From Choanephora cucurbitarum (lineage: Eukaryota > Mucoromycota > Mucoromycetes > Mucorales > Choanephoraceae), in contig JAIWNI010000003.1 of the NCBI GenBank assembly GCA_025331435.1, positions 434,001 through 498,000 of the forward strand: a DNA stretch of 64,000 bases, written 5' to 3'. The position numbers and the translations under genes were made by a program. This document shows, piece after piece, positions 47,284 to 57,971 of this stretch (position 1 is the stretch's first letter; the number at the start of each line of letters is the position of its first letter). The notes beneath the pieces were generated by a model. The model searched no databases. It saw only the letters and a program-made list of their open reading frames with translations, and was not told the origin of the DNA.

Positions 47284-49673
47284 TTAGAGTGTACTGTTCT
47301 TTCGAAGTGAAGCAATGACTTGACGAGAAACATGCAATGAAGTTGCTTCAATTGTTACCATAGGATTAACACCAATGGCAGTAGGAATGATGGAAGCATC
47401 AGCAACATACAAGTTCTTGACATCCCAGGTTTCGCCATTAGGTTTAGTTGCAGATGTCTTGGGGTCAATACCCATTCGACTAAATAAAAATCATAGTTAG
47501 GATACCATTTAACCTACAACAATATAATATACATAGACACATTACCAAGAACTGATATGATGAGCAGCAGCTATGGGAGTTGTAATCGTCATGACACCAG
47601 CTTTACGAATAGTTTCTAACCATCGAATGAATCGAGGATTTGATACTGAAATCTCTTCCTCTTTTCCAAAAATAAATGGCTCAACATTTGGCTGAGGACT
47701 ATAGAGCTCACGAGCACCAGCGGCTACAAATATCTTCATGTTTGTCTCAATACCAACCACAAACGATTTCTCATCGTGACTTGAGATCTTGTAGTCAATG
47801 ATAGGCGTATCCGATTTGGGATCATACAGCAATTGGCCATTGGAATCTTTATCGCGAACAAGAATGATACTAAGAATCGATGTCTTGTGTCTCAACATCA
47901 AGTCCTTATGATGAGCTGAGCTATACCAAGGAAGACGACTGGACAGAAGTCCAGGTATCATACCAACATCTTCAATCTTACTACCATAGTAGTCGCCGTT
48001 CCAGTTCTCGGGAGCAAATGAGATGGAACTGATTAGATGGCCCTCCGACTGTTGCATGATGGGTTCGTCAAAATAGGCAATGCACATGGTGGCGGGTTGA
48101 AGGCGTATGTTTTGGCCGATATTGGGATTCTTGAGACCACTGGATTGAAGTAACAGAGGGGTTCGAAGAGTACCACATGAGGCAATGACACGCTTGGCTG
48201 ATATAAAGACATTATCTTCAGCATCACGAACTTGACATTCGACACCTACTGCCTTGCCATTCTTGATGACAACTCGGTTTACTTTTGTTCTGTCCAAGAA
48301 TTGGGCACCGTGATTCAAAGCATCTCTGAGCCATGTATTCTGAGTACCTTGCTTGATACCTGAACTACAACCAAGATGACAACGAAGACAGTAATGACGC
48401 TTTCCGTTCGTGTTCAAATGGACCTTTTCAAAATGATAGTTTAAAGCACTAAAATAATAAACCAAGAAGGTAAAAAAAAGACTTTTAAAGACACTTTGTC
48501 AACGCAGAAAACAAGGTACTTACTCGCAACCTTCTTTTAACTTCTTACTGGCTTTGTTTTCTACCTTATCTTTACTTGCTCCGATTCTTTTGAACACTCG
48601 ATCTAGGTCTTCATCATACTTTTATAGCTCAGTTAGATGATTTCTCTATAAATCTTCCCTTTCTTTTTTGTTACTTACTTGAGGAGATGCAAAATGAGTC
48701 AAGCCCGATTCAGCCCATTCCTTACGAACGTAATCTTGAGTCTTTGATTAAAGAAAAAAAAAAATAAGCCTTTTCATATAAAAAAAAAAAAAAAAAGAAG
48801 AGAATGTATCAAACACAAACATACCTTTATGCACACAGAGTAATTCACAGTGGTTCCACCACCAAAGACGTTCGCCAAGAGAGAATCAACGTTATCTTGA
48901 ACGGTAGGAACCATACCACTTGAATCATACATCTTTTGAAAATCATTATCTTCACACTGCATCAGTTCGCTATGATGGTAATACTTTCCCCTTTCAATTA
49001 CCAACACAGAATATCCTGCCGTAGCCAATTCAGCTGCAGCCACACCACCACCTGCACCACTACCGACGACAACTACATCATAAGCAAGTTTCTTAGTCGT
49101 AGCCTCTTCTGTGGACATCATAGGCATGCGTTCATGATCTACGCTTTCATAGTCTGGATGTTGTTTGAAAAATGCGTCACAATCTTCATAGGCAATGCCT
49201 TCCATCATGGAGGTTCGTTTGGAACTATAGGCAAAAGAGAAACAGAGACCGGTGAAGGTCTTGTAGAGAGTACACATCGATTCGACAGGGGATGTTCGCC
49301 AGCTCGCCAACGCGTGTTCTCTTTGTTGTCGAGAGAGAGCTACAAAAGGCTGAGCAAATCCTGTCAAAGCCTGGCTTCCTTCAGTTGTGTTGAGGCCATC
49401 AAGGACACTGAGGAAATCACCTCTGGCGTCTGGATGAAGTGCTTTTCCCAACAGTTCCACAACCAAACTGGTCAAATCGAGTGAATCAGCCGTTATTTTC
49501 GAAAGCGACTTGGCATTGGATGGTGTGACTTTGTAGATGTGGCCATTTGCCTCTACTTTTCTTACAAGCGCTTCTTCTTGTTCAACTGTCATGGGACCCA
49601 CCAATGTGTTTAAGATGGCGTCCATGACGACTCTTTGTGAGAGTGTGAGAGTCAAAGGAGGGTATTCGGTCAT
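47284..49673 (-). CDS. long-chain fatty alcohol oxidase (GMC flavoprotein)
   Basis: Five exons (49673-48825, 48741-48679, 48618-48524, 48448-47546, 47479-47284) sum to 2106 nt, 701 residues. The Rossmann FAD-binding motif is DVVVVGSGAGGGVAAAELA around residue 200, preceded by a roughly 190-residue N-terminal extension typical of fatty-alcohol oxidases. Next come NVFGGGTTVNYSVC, CLRCHLGCSSGIKQGT (a Cys-rich block of this subfamily), ASCGTLRTPLLLQSSGL, the catalytic region TPIAAAHHISS, and the C-terminal NLYVADASIIPTAIGVNPM, which closes the flavin site. The enzyme oxidises long-chain primary alcohols to aldehydes, releasing H2O2, usually at peroxisomal or ER membranes. One intron contains a long poly-A run (48779-48796). 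No clear C-terminal PTS1. Confidence 0.92.
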
Positions 49674-51144
49674 AAGGGAAGAAAAAAGAGCAATGGCATG
49701 TATCTGTTTCCACCATATTCTTTCTTTTAAATACTGTAATTCATTGATCGACTATGCAATCCCTATGCATTTGTCTAAGCACATATTCAATACGCCATAT
49801 TCTTGCAGATAGCTTAGGGGTCTTAGTGTAGTTACCAATACTCATACATGGATTAAACAGAATGGAGTGAGCCTATCGATCATTTTCAATAGGAAAACTG
49901 ATCGACTTTGACTAAATCGCAAAATAGCCTCTCCTATTTCATTTTACCTTTTAGAGCCACATGCTTAAGGAACAAATTTTAGCTGCATTCGGCATATTCC
50001 TAAGGGAAAAAGAAGACTTTATGAAAACAGCACTGCTAGTTGAATACTAAGAGAGAGGATACAATCACTTCATCAATAGCTAAAAATAGATCAAGTGACT
50101 CAATGCTAGATTAGTCCAACATGGCACCAGTTTCTGGTAGAGTAACCTGGATTGTCTATTAATGCAACAAGAGAAGAACAGAGCAAGTTGATATTTGCTC
50201 TCTTTTCTTATAAAAAAATCTTGATTTCCACTAAGCATCCATCATGTTGCTCAGATTGCATGATTCAAAAATGATCACTGACATATATTTCGTTTCATTC
50301 TTTTGATGGTAAAAATTGATTGAGGCTATGTAGTAGATCCACGGATGTCTCCTATTAACCTTTCTATACCTTTTCTCTCTCTTTCTTGGGTGGGAAATGA
50401 AAAAACGTTGTCTGCCATCTTACTTTTAGAAGCTAAAAGTAATATTACATATGGGTTTTGTGGCATTGGCATCAATGACCTGTAGACTTAGGGCTGTACT
50501 GCAAATGCCTGCAAGAAATGTGCGGTTTTTCTATCTCTATTATCATCTATAAAGTAACGCCACCTCCTTATAATTCATGCAACACAATTCATTCTATTCT
50601 AGTGATATTGTAGCAACCTTTTGAAGTCTATTGACTGAAACTTTTTGTTTTCTTAGCCTTCAGGGACATAATAAACAATTGATTATGTACTAGGAACATT
50701 GAAGTGCAAATGCATTCATCTGTCTCAAACAAAGGTTATCATTCGCTCAATGTCCATTGTCTGTTTCACCAAGTACTGTTAAACACAAAGAGAAAAGCAG
50801 GATTTCACTAATATCAAGCAAAACCAATTGTTCAAGTTGAGAAAGTGTTATAAGCGTAAAAAAATAGAAATAGTAATCAAGGCAGCACCTATCCATAGTA
50901 TAATAAGCCTATGCACTTTCTACAGAATAACTGACTATTCTACTGCACCAATCATCAATTTGACAACTATTGAAATAAACCGCTTTTAACAAAAAAAAAA
51001 AAAAAGAACTCAAAAGTTAAATGCTTTGTGTACTCTAAGATGATACCAACTGTGAGAATAGAGACTATGATCGTGGGAAAACTTACTCCTTAAAAAAAAA
51101 AGAACACGCTTTTTGTGTTTTTCTTTACCTTTCCTTTTTTTCTA
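49674..51144. other. 1.5-kb intergenic region
   Basis: Between two divergent genes. AT-rich with short homopolymer runs; no coding potential, repeat or RNA gene recognised. Confidence 0.45.
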
Positions 51145-52350
51145 ATGATTTCATTAAAGCAAAAAGCTTTATACCTCGGCTTCACTCGTCGATTTATTTC
51201 ATCTACAGGTAAAAAAACAAAGAGAGGATGTCTGCCACATATAAATAGCAAGCGAATAACCCATTTTTAATCTAGCAAATCATGTAATTATCTGAATGAT
51301 GAACATAGAACATGTATTGATTCACCAATCACATTTAGGAAAGACAATCTTCTATTGGTCTTATAGGCCTTGGTCAAATGGTAGGTTTGGACAATAAAGA
51401 CAATGACCGAGAAATAACCTTTTGTTGTTGATACAAAGGGCTATGGTATGGCCAAGAATCTTGCTCTAAAAAGCACTGCACCTGTCTATGTATACGATGT
51501 CAACAAGGTAGCCGTTCAACGCGTCATCAATGAATTCCCCAACCTCAAACTAGCCAATGATCCTATCGAGATTGCAGAAAATGCATCTACCATCATCACC
51601 ATGTTACCTGAGGGTCGCCACGTCGAGAGTGTATACGACAAAATCCTAAACACAGTCGAGCCCAAGGACATGTTGATTGACTCTAGCACAATCGACAGTG
51701 ACATGTCTCAACTCCTGAGCAAGAGAGCCCAAGAGAAACAGGTCTTGGCTTTTGATGCGCCCGTCAGTGGTGGTACGGTAGGTGCAGCCAATGGTACACT
51801 GACCTTCATGGTGGGAGCACCTTCTGTTGAGGCATTTGAACAAACAAAGCCTGTGCTCTCACTCATGGGCAAGAACATCATCTATTGTGGAAACAATGGT
51901 GCAGGTCAGATCGCCAAGATCTGTAATAACATGCTCTTGGCTGTTCATATGGTGGGTGTCTCTGAAGCCATGCGATTGGGGACTCAGCTGGGCATGGATC
52001 CTAAATTGTTGGCATCGGTGATCAATGTCTCAACAGGTAAATGTTGGAGTTCAGAGGTCAGCAATCCTTATCCTGATGTGGTACCGACTGCACCTTCCAC
52101 ACGGGAATATCAAGGTGGATTCAGTAATCAGTTGATGGCAAAGGATCTTCGGGCTGCCATGAAGGCTGCTCAGTCATGTCAAATTGAGCCTATCATGGGC
52201 ACAAAGGCATCTGAAATCTATCAGACATTAGCCAAAGATGAACGTTATAATACATTGGATTTCTCAAGTGTCTTTAAGGTAAACATCTTTTTCAATAGAC
52301 CACGCTCTCTCTTTTTTTAACTTTTTAAATAGTGGATGTCATCTAAATAA
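51145..52350 (+). CDS. 3-hydroxyisobutyrate dehydrogenase, mitochondrial
   Basis: Valine-catabolism enzyme oxidising 3-hydroxyisobutyrate with NAD+. Exons 51145-51208, 51276-51283, 51339-51380, 51439-52278 and 52333-52350 sum to 972 nt, 323 residues. The first exon encodes a presequence (MISLKQKALYLGFTRRFISS). The Rossmann motif IGLIGLGQMGYGMAKNL is assembled across an intron. Substrate-binding FDAPVSGGTVGAANGTL and catalytic GQIAKICNNMLL with Lys follow. The presequence exon ends in phase 1 while the Rossmann exon needs phase 0, and the only clean solution I found is an 8-nt micro-exon (51276-51283) flanked by TCTAG and GTAATT. The C-terminus ends WMSSK. Convergent with mitoferrin, 127 bp between stops. 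Confidence 0.9.
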
Positions 52351-52477
52351 AATCAAGCAATGGACGCATTTTATGAAAATTACAAAAAAAAAAGAAAGTT
52401 GATTTTTTATGTCTAAAATAAAATAAAATAAATGAGAGCATAGAATGACTTATATTACAATGGGAAAAAACAGCCCT

Positions 52478-53523
52478 TTAGAGGGACACAAAATTCTCTT
52501 TCTTTTGTTGCTCGGTGGTATTATTATGTTGCGTGTTAATAAGCCATTTGATATATTCATACACACTCCAGCTGATAGCAGCACTTGGCATATGTGTCAA
52601 GATACGTGGTCTATAGCCTCTAAAGAATCCCTTCAGTCCATATCGTTCCATGATAATCTTCGATGCCTCTCTAAAGCCTGTGACACTACGAATTCTAGGA
52701 TCATCACTTGTACCTCTTGTCTGCAACAGTGTCTTGACGACATCTAATGGGGTTGTGACTGAAGAAGCAACAGCACCTGCCAATGCACCTGCCACAATAT
52801 GTGTCTTGGGATCATATTGATCTGTCTTTAGGATCTTTCTGAAGAACTCGTACGTGGTGAACTGAATCGATTGAAAAGGAATCGACATCACTAGTGTGGT
52901 CGGTAGAGAGAGATAGAAGGCGACAATGCCTTCTTTTGTATAGACACTACGTGCACATTCTCGAATGGTTTTGTAAGAGTTGTGTAGTTGCATACGCTGT
53001 TTCACCACTACCATAAGGACTTATCAGTTTATGACACACATAGTCTATAACAACAATTTACCGTCAAATGGATTCATCAGTGTATCATGGGCCAAAGTAG
53101 CACATGCACCAGCAGTGGCGTTTGCTAGAGGATGATGGCCATTGGTCGAATTGGCTCCAAACTTATCTTTGCAGAATTCATAAGTAGCAAAATGTAAAGC
53201 ATGGGCTGGTCCAGCACCCAACACAACTGAATTGACACCTTTCCATAAACTACGCAAGGTCACTGGTGACTCTTTTAACATCTGACTGACTGTGCTGGAT
53301 GTGGTGGATATCACTTGCATTCGTGTCTATTGAAGATAATCATCCATATCGATTGTTTGATTTCATCTCTCTCTCTCTATTTTACCTTGATACTATCTAC
53401 AGGATACATAGCACAATGTTCAGCTATACCAGCCAAAGCACCTGCAAATGCATTTTGAAGCATAGTCGTGTTTCCACCTAAAGATTCATAGTCATACTCT
53501 TCTTCTTCTTCAGGATGATGCAT
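52478..53523 (-). CDS. mitoferrin-type mitochondrial iron carrier (Mrs3/4-like)
   Basis: Three exons (53523-53386, 53326-53062, 53007-52478) give 310 residues, the normal mitochondrial carrier size. Three carrier repeats each have their signature: [24 protein letters not shown] (its D and V codons joined across an intron) and [14 protein letters not shown]. Mrs3/4-like features are [15 protein letters not shown] in repeat 1, the Met-Asn pair before the second signature (MNPFD, seen in mitoferrins) and the repeat-2 pattern [22 protein letters not shown] without its last two residues. Mitoferrins import ferrous iron into the matrix for haem and Fe-S synthesis. The acidic N-terminus ([12 protein letters not shown]) faces the intermembrane space. 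Substrate assignment rests on these patterns. Confidence 0.87.
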
Positions 53524-54365
53524 TTATTTGATAATAAAGAAAAAAAAAATTGAATAAAATTATTTTTTTTGATTCAAAGGTCGACAACTCAAGTCCCTCT
53601 CTTGACCCCCCAAATTTCTAAAGCAGGGAACCCTGTTTTTAAATCTTTAAAATCTGGAAAATATGATTGGTAGGTCAAGCATTTTTTTTTCGTTGTCTCT
53701 CATTTCAATGGATCTAACAACAAGATTAGAGAGTATAGAAAGAGGAAGGGGAGGACTTGTTCAGTTCAACTTGATGATGTCTATATCAATTAAAAAAATA
53801 GACAAGCACAGACCCCCCCTCCCCCCCAAAAATATGAAATAAAGACAATCTTATTGGTTGACTATATAGGTCCTTTTTAGAAAAAAAAAGAGAGAGAGAG
53901 AAAAAGAACTTGTTAAACCGAGAAGACTTTCCCGAAATAAAAACAACAGGAGAAAATGAGAGTGACAGAAATAGACCAATCATGTTGATGTATACACTGA
54001 ATAGAGAAGAACAGAATAAACCTTATGTATTGACAGTTTTATCCAATCGTAATGCAGTAATTTGCTCAAGATGAACATAAGAGAGACAGAATGTATAATA
54101 AAGATAGGCTTTCCCCCTATTCCTTTTCCTCTGTCTAAACTACTGTTTCTATCAAACATTTCATGCTTAGAAATGAATTTATCGCTTCAAATAGATGCTA
54201 TTGCTTGTTACATTTAAGTTTGATTTGTGTAAGCTTCAATTAGGGTAAACAAACCAAGGAAGAAAGAAAAAGAGAAATGGCCTTATGTTACCCTGTAAGA
54301 TAAAAAGCAAATCCATAAATAACATCATTTTTCTTTTCTTTCTTTCACTTTATATACAAAAAAAA
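53524..54365. other. divergent promoter region with low-complexity tracts
   Basis: 840 bp between divergent genes. Contains a C-run (53814-53826), (AG)n near 53889-53901, poly-A runs and a CAGGGAACCCTG palindrome (53622-53633). No gene. Confidence 0.45.
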
Positions 54366-55713
54366 ATGAGTGAATCAAGTCAATCAGATACATCTGAAAT
54401 ACCTGTTGCCACTGCCTTTTCTATCATGTTTGTCACTGTTGGTCTGTGCTGCTTTGTGTGGCAGACACTGACAGCTGGAGAAATGCTCTATCAAAACAGA
54501 AAACCTATCATTGGCATTGTGTTCTTTCAAGCCCTATTGGGTGTCATCACCACCCTCATCACTCTACTGACATCCATCAATCTGATCAGTTGTGAATTTG
54601 TTGGTCATTTTCATCCTTTGATTATCTAACAACAGTCAACTAAACTTGCATTATAGCGTCTCTACTTTTCTATTGTAGGTGTCAATGTGGGTGATATATC
54701 ACTTCAATTTGTATTACTCTGGAAAGCGTATCTAGGCAACAACCGTTCGAAACCCATTCTGTTTGTTGGCATGCTCCCTATCATTGGCATCATTGTCTTT
54801 ATTTTCATCAACCTGACAATTGGAAGATCAAGAACAGATCCTCTTTTGGGTATCTGTAGTACATCTTATGGTAATCTTATAAGTTTTTTTTTTTTGTAGT
54901 CATCATCACTGATGTTCTTTCTATTTAGCTGTCTATATTGTCGTTGTCAAGGCTGTGATTGACTGTAGTTCAAATGCCTTTCTTTCTGCTTGTTTTATCC
55001 TTGTGATCTATAAACACTATCGAGTACTTGGAAGCAGTATTCAAAAGACTTTATTGACTGAAGGTTTGATTTATTGGTAATACAGATAGATTCTGTTGTC
55101 TGAATATCAATCACTCACATATATCTATTTAGCTTTGGTGTCTGTTTCTCTAATATTGTTACTGGTATCTTACTTGCAATGGCTGTTCTTGGTGGTGATT
55201 CACCTATACTCTATACTATTGATTGTAAGCAATGATGGCATTACTCATAGCATGCTCTCATTCCATCTTTATCATTTATATATAGGGTATTTGGCCTCTT
55301 ATTTGATCATCAAACAATTAAGACAACGCGATAATAAACTTAATTCAGAAGAACATGAAGATGAAGATGAAGAAGAAGAGATTTCAGTTGGCAATGATCA
55401 AACAGCCAGTATCACTCATCTAAACCGTACAGAAAAGACACCTCATGAATCCCCTCCTCAATCTCTGGTGGAGATGAACAAGAGAATCAGTTATCGACTG
55501 AGATCTCAAGAAAGTACCTGCCAATGTCGTCAAAGGGAAGTGTATTATCATCATTCACTTGATAACAGTACCATTGCACCCTCTATAGCCACATCACCCT
55601 CTTATTATCCAGAAAAGGAAGAACAGACAACCATGTACTATAAACCCAATATCTCATTAAGTCCACCACCCAGAGACCCTTCAAGCTTTATATTGAAAGA
55701 AGAAGAGACATGA
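54366..55713 (+). CDS. multi-pass fungal membrane protein, about seven TM segments
   Basis: Four exons (54366-54599, 54657-54870, 54929-55063, 55133-55713) give 387 residues. Hydrophobic spans include AFSIMFVTVGLCCFVW, IGIVFFQALLGVITTLITLL, ISLQFVLLWKAYL, LFVGMLPIIGIIVFIFINL, FLSACFILVIYKHY, LVSVSLILLLVSYLQWLFLV and HLYIGYLASYLIIKQL. The C-terminal 140 residues are acidic then Ser/Pro/Tyr-rich (EDEDEEEE, SPPPRDPSS) and probably cytosolic. Seven spans with a short N-terminus and a long tail suggest a receptor-like topology, but I see no family signature. A GTAAGC in the last exon looks like a donor, but the frame is open through it and no splice there keeps frame. First intron uses a GTTGGT donor. 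Confidence 0.75.
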
Positions 55714-56860
55714 TATTTTAAGCCTATAATAAACAAAGAAAAGAAGAGATTAATGGCGCGATGATTCCCATTTTCATGAAAGCGCGTTATGATATTTGCC
55801 TTTTTCAAAAGGTTTAGAAACCAAAGAAGCGTGGTACTAAACTATGCAAGGAAATCATAAGACCCCAAGAAATCAACGTACTTATTTTTTGGTTTAGCTA
55901 TAAAGGAAATTAAACAATATCAGTGTTTCTTTATATCTTATCATAGATGAAATCTAAAAAAAAAAGAGAAAGAGAAAAAAGGAGATATGATAGTTTTAGC
56001 CTATCTTCTATGTTGTCAAATCACATTGATGAGTGGCAATTGTCATCCCGTTACTATCATATGCCTTTAAAGAAATCAAAAACGGAATCTCTCAACAAGA
56101 TAGGAGGGTTGTACAAGGTTCAGACGATCTTCACATAAATACCAAATAAGGAAATCAGAATAGGTTTTAGAGTCACATGCTTTCCGCATCAGCATAAAGA
56201 TCAAACTCCATGGTGTCGCTGAAATCCATTCTGTGGTCTTCCATTGGAATCAAATTCTGATTCTGATCAGCTATCTCTGCTTATGTTTAGCTTCTTAAAA
56301 AGAGAAGAGAAGGGCTTAATGCATATCATGCCTTCTTCTATATTTGTATTGAAGGTTACAAAACAAAGGTGAGAAAAATTAAAAATATTTTCTTTTTTGA
56401 GGTAATTCTGTCTCAACACAAGTCTTCCAATACTTCTAATTTTTCTTATTTTTCGAAACCATTGGATCCCTTTTTCCCTTGGTTTTTCGAATGTATTTTG
56501 TTAAAGTTAAAATAACTAATATGTGTTATTAGATCCAGTCTTTTACAAAAGAGAGAAGGGGGGGATGTTAGTTAAGAATGGTTGAGTGCTACAGTGATGC
56601 GGTTAGATCCAATCAGAAACAAAGTGTAAATGTAACCATTATTATCATTGTGTTCTTATTCAAGCAAGATCATTGATTGGTTCAATATCCTTTATCTCCC
56701 TTTATAAATTTAAGAGAGAGAGAGAGAGAGAAATAGTAAAAAATCACTATAAGATCACCACAAGAGATTTTTTCTGTGAAACAAAGGCAGTTTTTGTGTA
56801 GCATGCAGTTAAGTTTCCTTTTTTGGACAGTGCTTGAATTTTCTCCAAAAATGGGTGGGG

Positions 56861-56956
56861 GGTATTCCTCATATAGGAATTGGGGGCCATTTCTCAAATA
56901 ATATTGGGGTGCTCTCAAATAATATTGGGGGTACTTTTCAAATAAGAATGGGGGGA
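56861..56956 (+). repeat. degenerate G-rich tandem repeat, about four units of 21-26 bp
   Basis: Units end in TTGGGGG-like runs. TCTCAAATAATATTGGGG occurs exactly twice (56892-56909 and 56913-56930, period 21), flanked by variants ATATAGGAATTGGGGG and TTTTCAAATAAGAATGGGGGG. This G-run spacing could form G-quadruplex or protein-binding arrays. Confidence 0.65.
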
Positions 56957-57422
56957 TGCCGAAAAGTATTTTTGCTTCATTTTATTGGTAGAAAAAAGCT
57001 GTACTAATGCTAGCCTCTGCTAGGCTCTAACACTCATTTGCGTCACTTACCTTATGGTTGAAACCAGAACAGCTAAGACATTCTAGCAGAACGCTTTGGT
57101 TTGGATTGACAGTAGAAAATACCTTAGAAGCTCAAGTAGTTTGGGCGCCTTTGCACTTGCAGCATCTATTTGTTGTTAAAGAATATGCAAGCCATCTATA
57201 GAAAGGAGGTGATGTTAAAACTCTTATCTCATCTGTAATGCCTTAAAAACTAACCTACAGTTTGGGTCTCTTCTGTACTTTTCAAAGCAAGCACACTAAA
57301 TACTGTTGCATCTTGAGCGCGTTAGGAACAAAGAGCTACTCTGCCATAAAAAGCGTGTTAGTTGCCATCCAAAGCAAAGAAATAACCTAAAACTCACCTT
57401 AGAAGATAAAGAAAAGAGAAAA

Positions 57423-57497
57423 TTTTTTCTAAGTACCAGGGATTAGTTACTAGTCTATAGCAGTCACCCTCTCAATCTCAAAAGTACTTAGAAAAAA
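57423..57497. repeat. 14-bp inverted repeat (hairpin) with 47-nt spacer
   Basis: TTTTTTCTAAGTAC at 57423-57436 and its exact complement GTACTTAGAAAAAA at 57484-57497. The spacer has no ORF. Confidence 0.6.
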
Positions 57498-57971
57498 AAC
57501 GAAGAAAAAACTCGACAAGCACCCAAACCAACACCGACGTTCACAATTTTACATTTCTGGTGGAATTGTCACACCTATTCTCCCAAAGCGTTTTGTTTGT
57601 CTTACTAGACTACCATTTTTATTAACAAAGTCTTACAAAAATCCAAATGTAGAACTCAAATGGGGGGATTACACAGTTTTTATCCAATGAAACGTAGCCT
57701 GCTAGTTAAGTTTCCTTTTTTGATACCCAATTTCTCTTGTGGTGATGGGAAATTGTTTCATACTTGCATAAACACTATTCTTATTGACAATGATCGTGAC
57801 TACGACGAGTTTCCCACGGAAAGATATCCTTTTGATTGAGATAAACAATAGCACAAAATAGTTTGATTTGTTGGTTATCTCTAGAGTGATACAGAGTCAG
57901 TAAGAGGGTGAGAAAGATATATAAATAAAGCCATTTTTCTTCTTCTTTTCTTCTTAATCAAATACTATCTA

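Larger units (their letters stand above)
56754..57746. mobile_element. possible non-autonomous element bounded by 14-bp inverted repeats
   Basis: ATCACCACAAGAGA at 56754-56767 is matched exactly by its reverse complement at 57733-57746. Inside each end, AGTTAAGTTTCCTTTTTTG occurs in direct orientation (56807-56825 and 57704-57722), preceded in both cases by an AGTTTTT and a GTAGC. The interior has no ORF of note. No target-site duplication was recognised, and the mixture of inverted ends with direct inner repeats does not fit a simple TIR or LTR element, so this is tentative. Confidence 0.35.
55714..57971. other. 2.3-kb region with repeats and a possible mobile-element remnant
   Basis: No intact gene. 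It contains (AG)n at 56712-56731, a G-rich degenerate tandem repeat at 56861-56956, a 19-bp direct repeat pair, a 14-bp inverted repeat pair 979 bp apart and a 14-bp hairpin stem (all listed separately). The final 60 bp form the CT-rich promoter of the transporter gene. Confidence 0.5.

Noticed and set aside
55233..55288. Apparent GTAAGC...TATATAG intron in the 7-TM-like gene
   Set aside because: Removing it breaks the frame, while reading through is open and adds a plausible membrane segment.
56712..56731. (AG)n microsatellite as regulatory element
   Set aside because: Simple repeat of a kind common in this window; nothing ties it to regulation.
57423..57497. CRISPR-like repeat-spacer unit
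   Set aside because: Only one inverted pair with no periodic direct repeats; the sequence is eukaryotic nuclear DNA.
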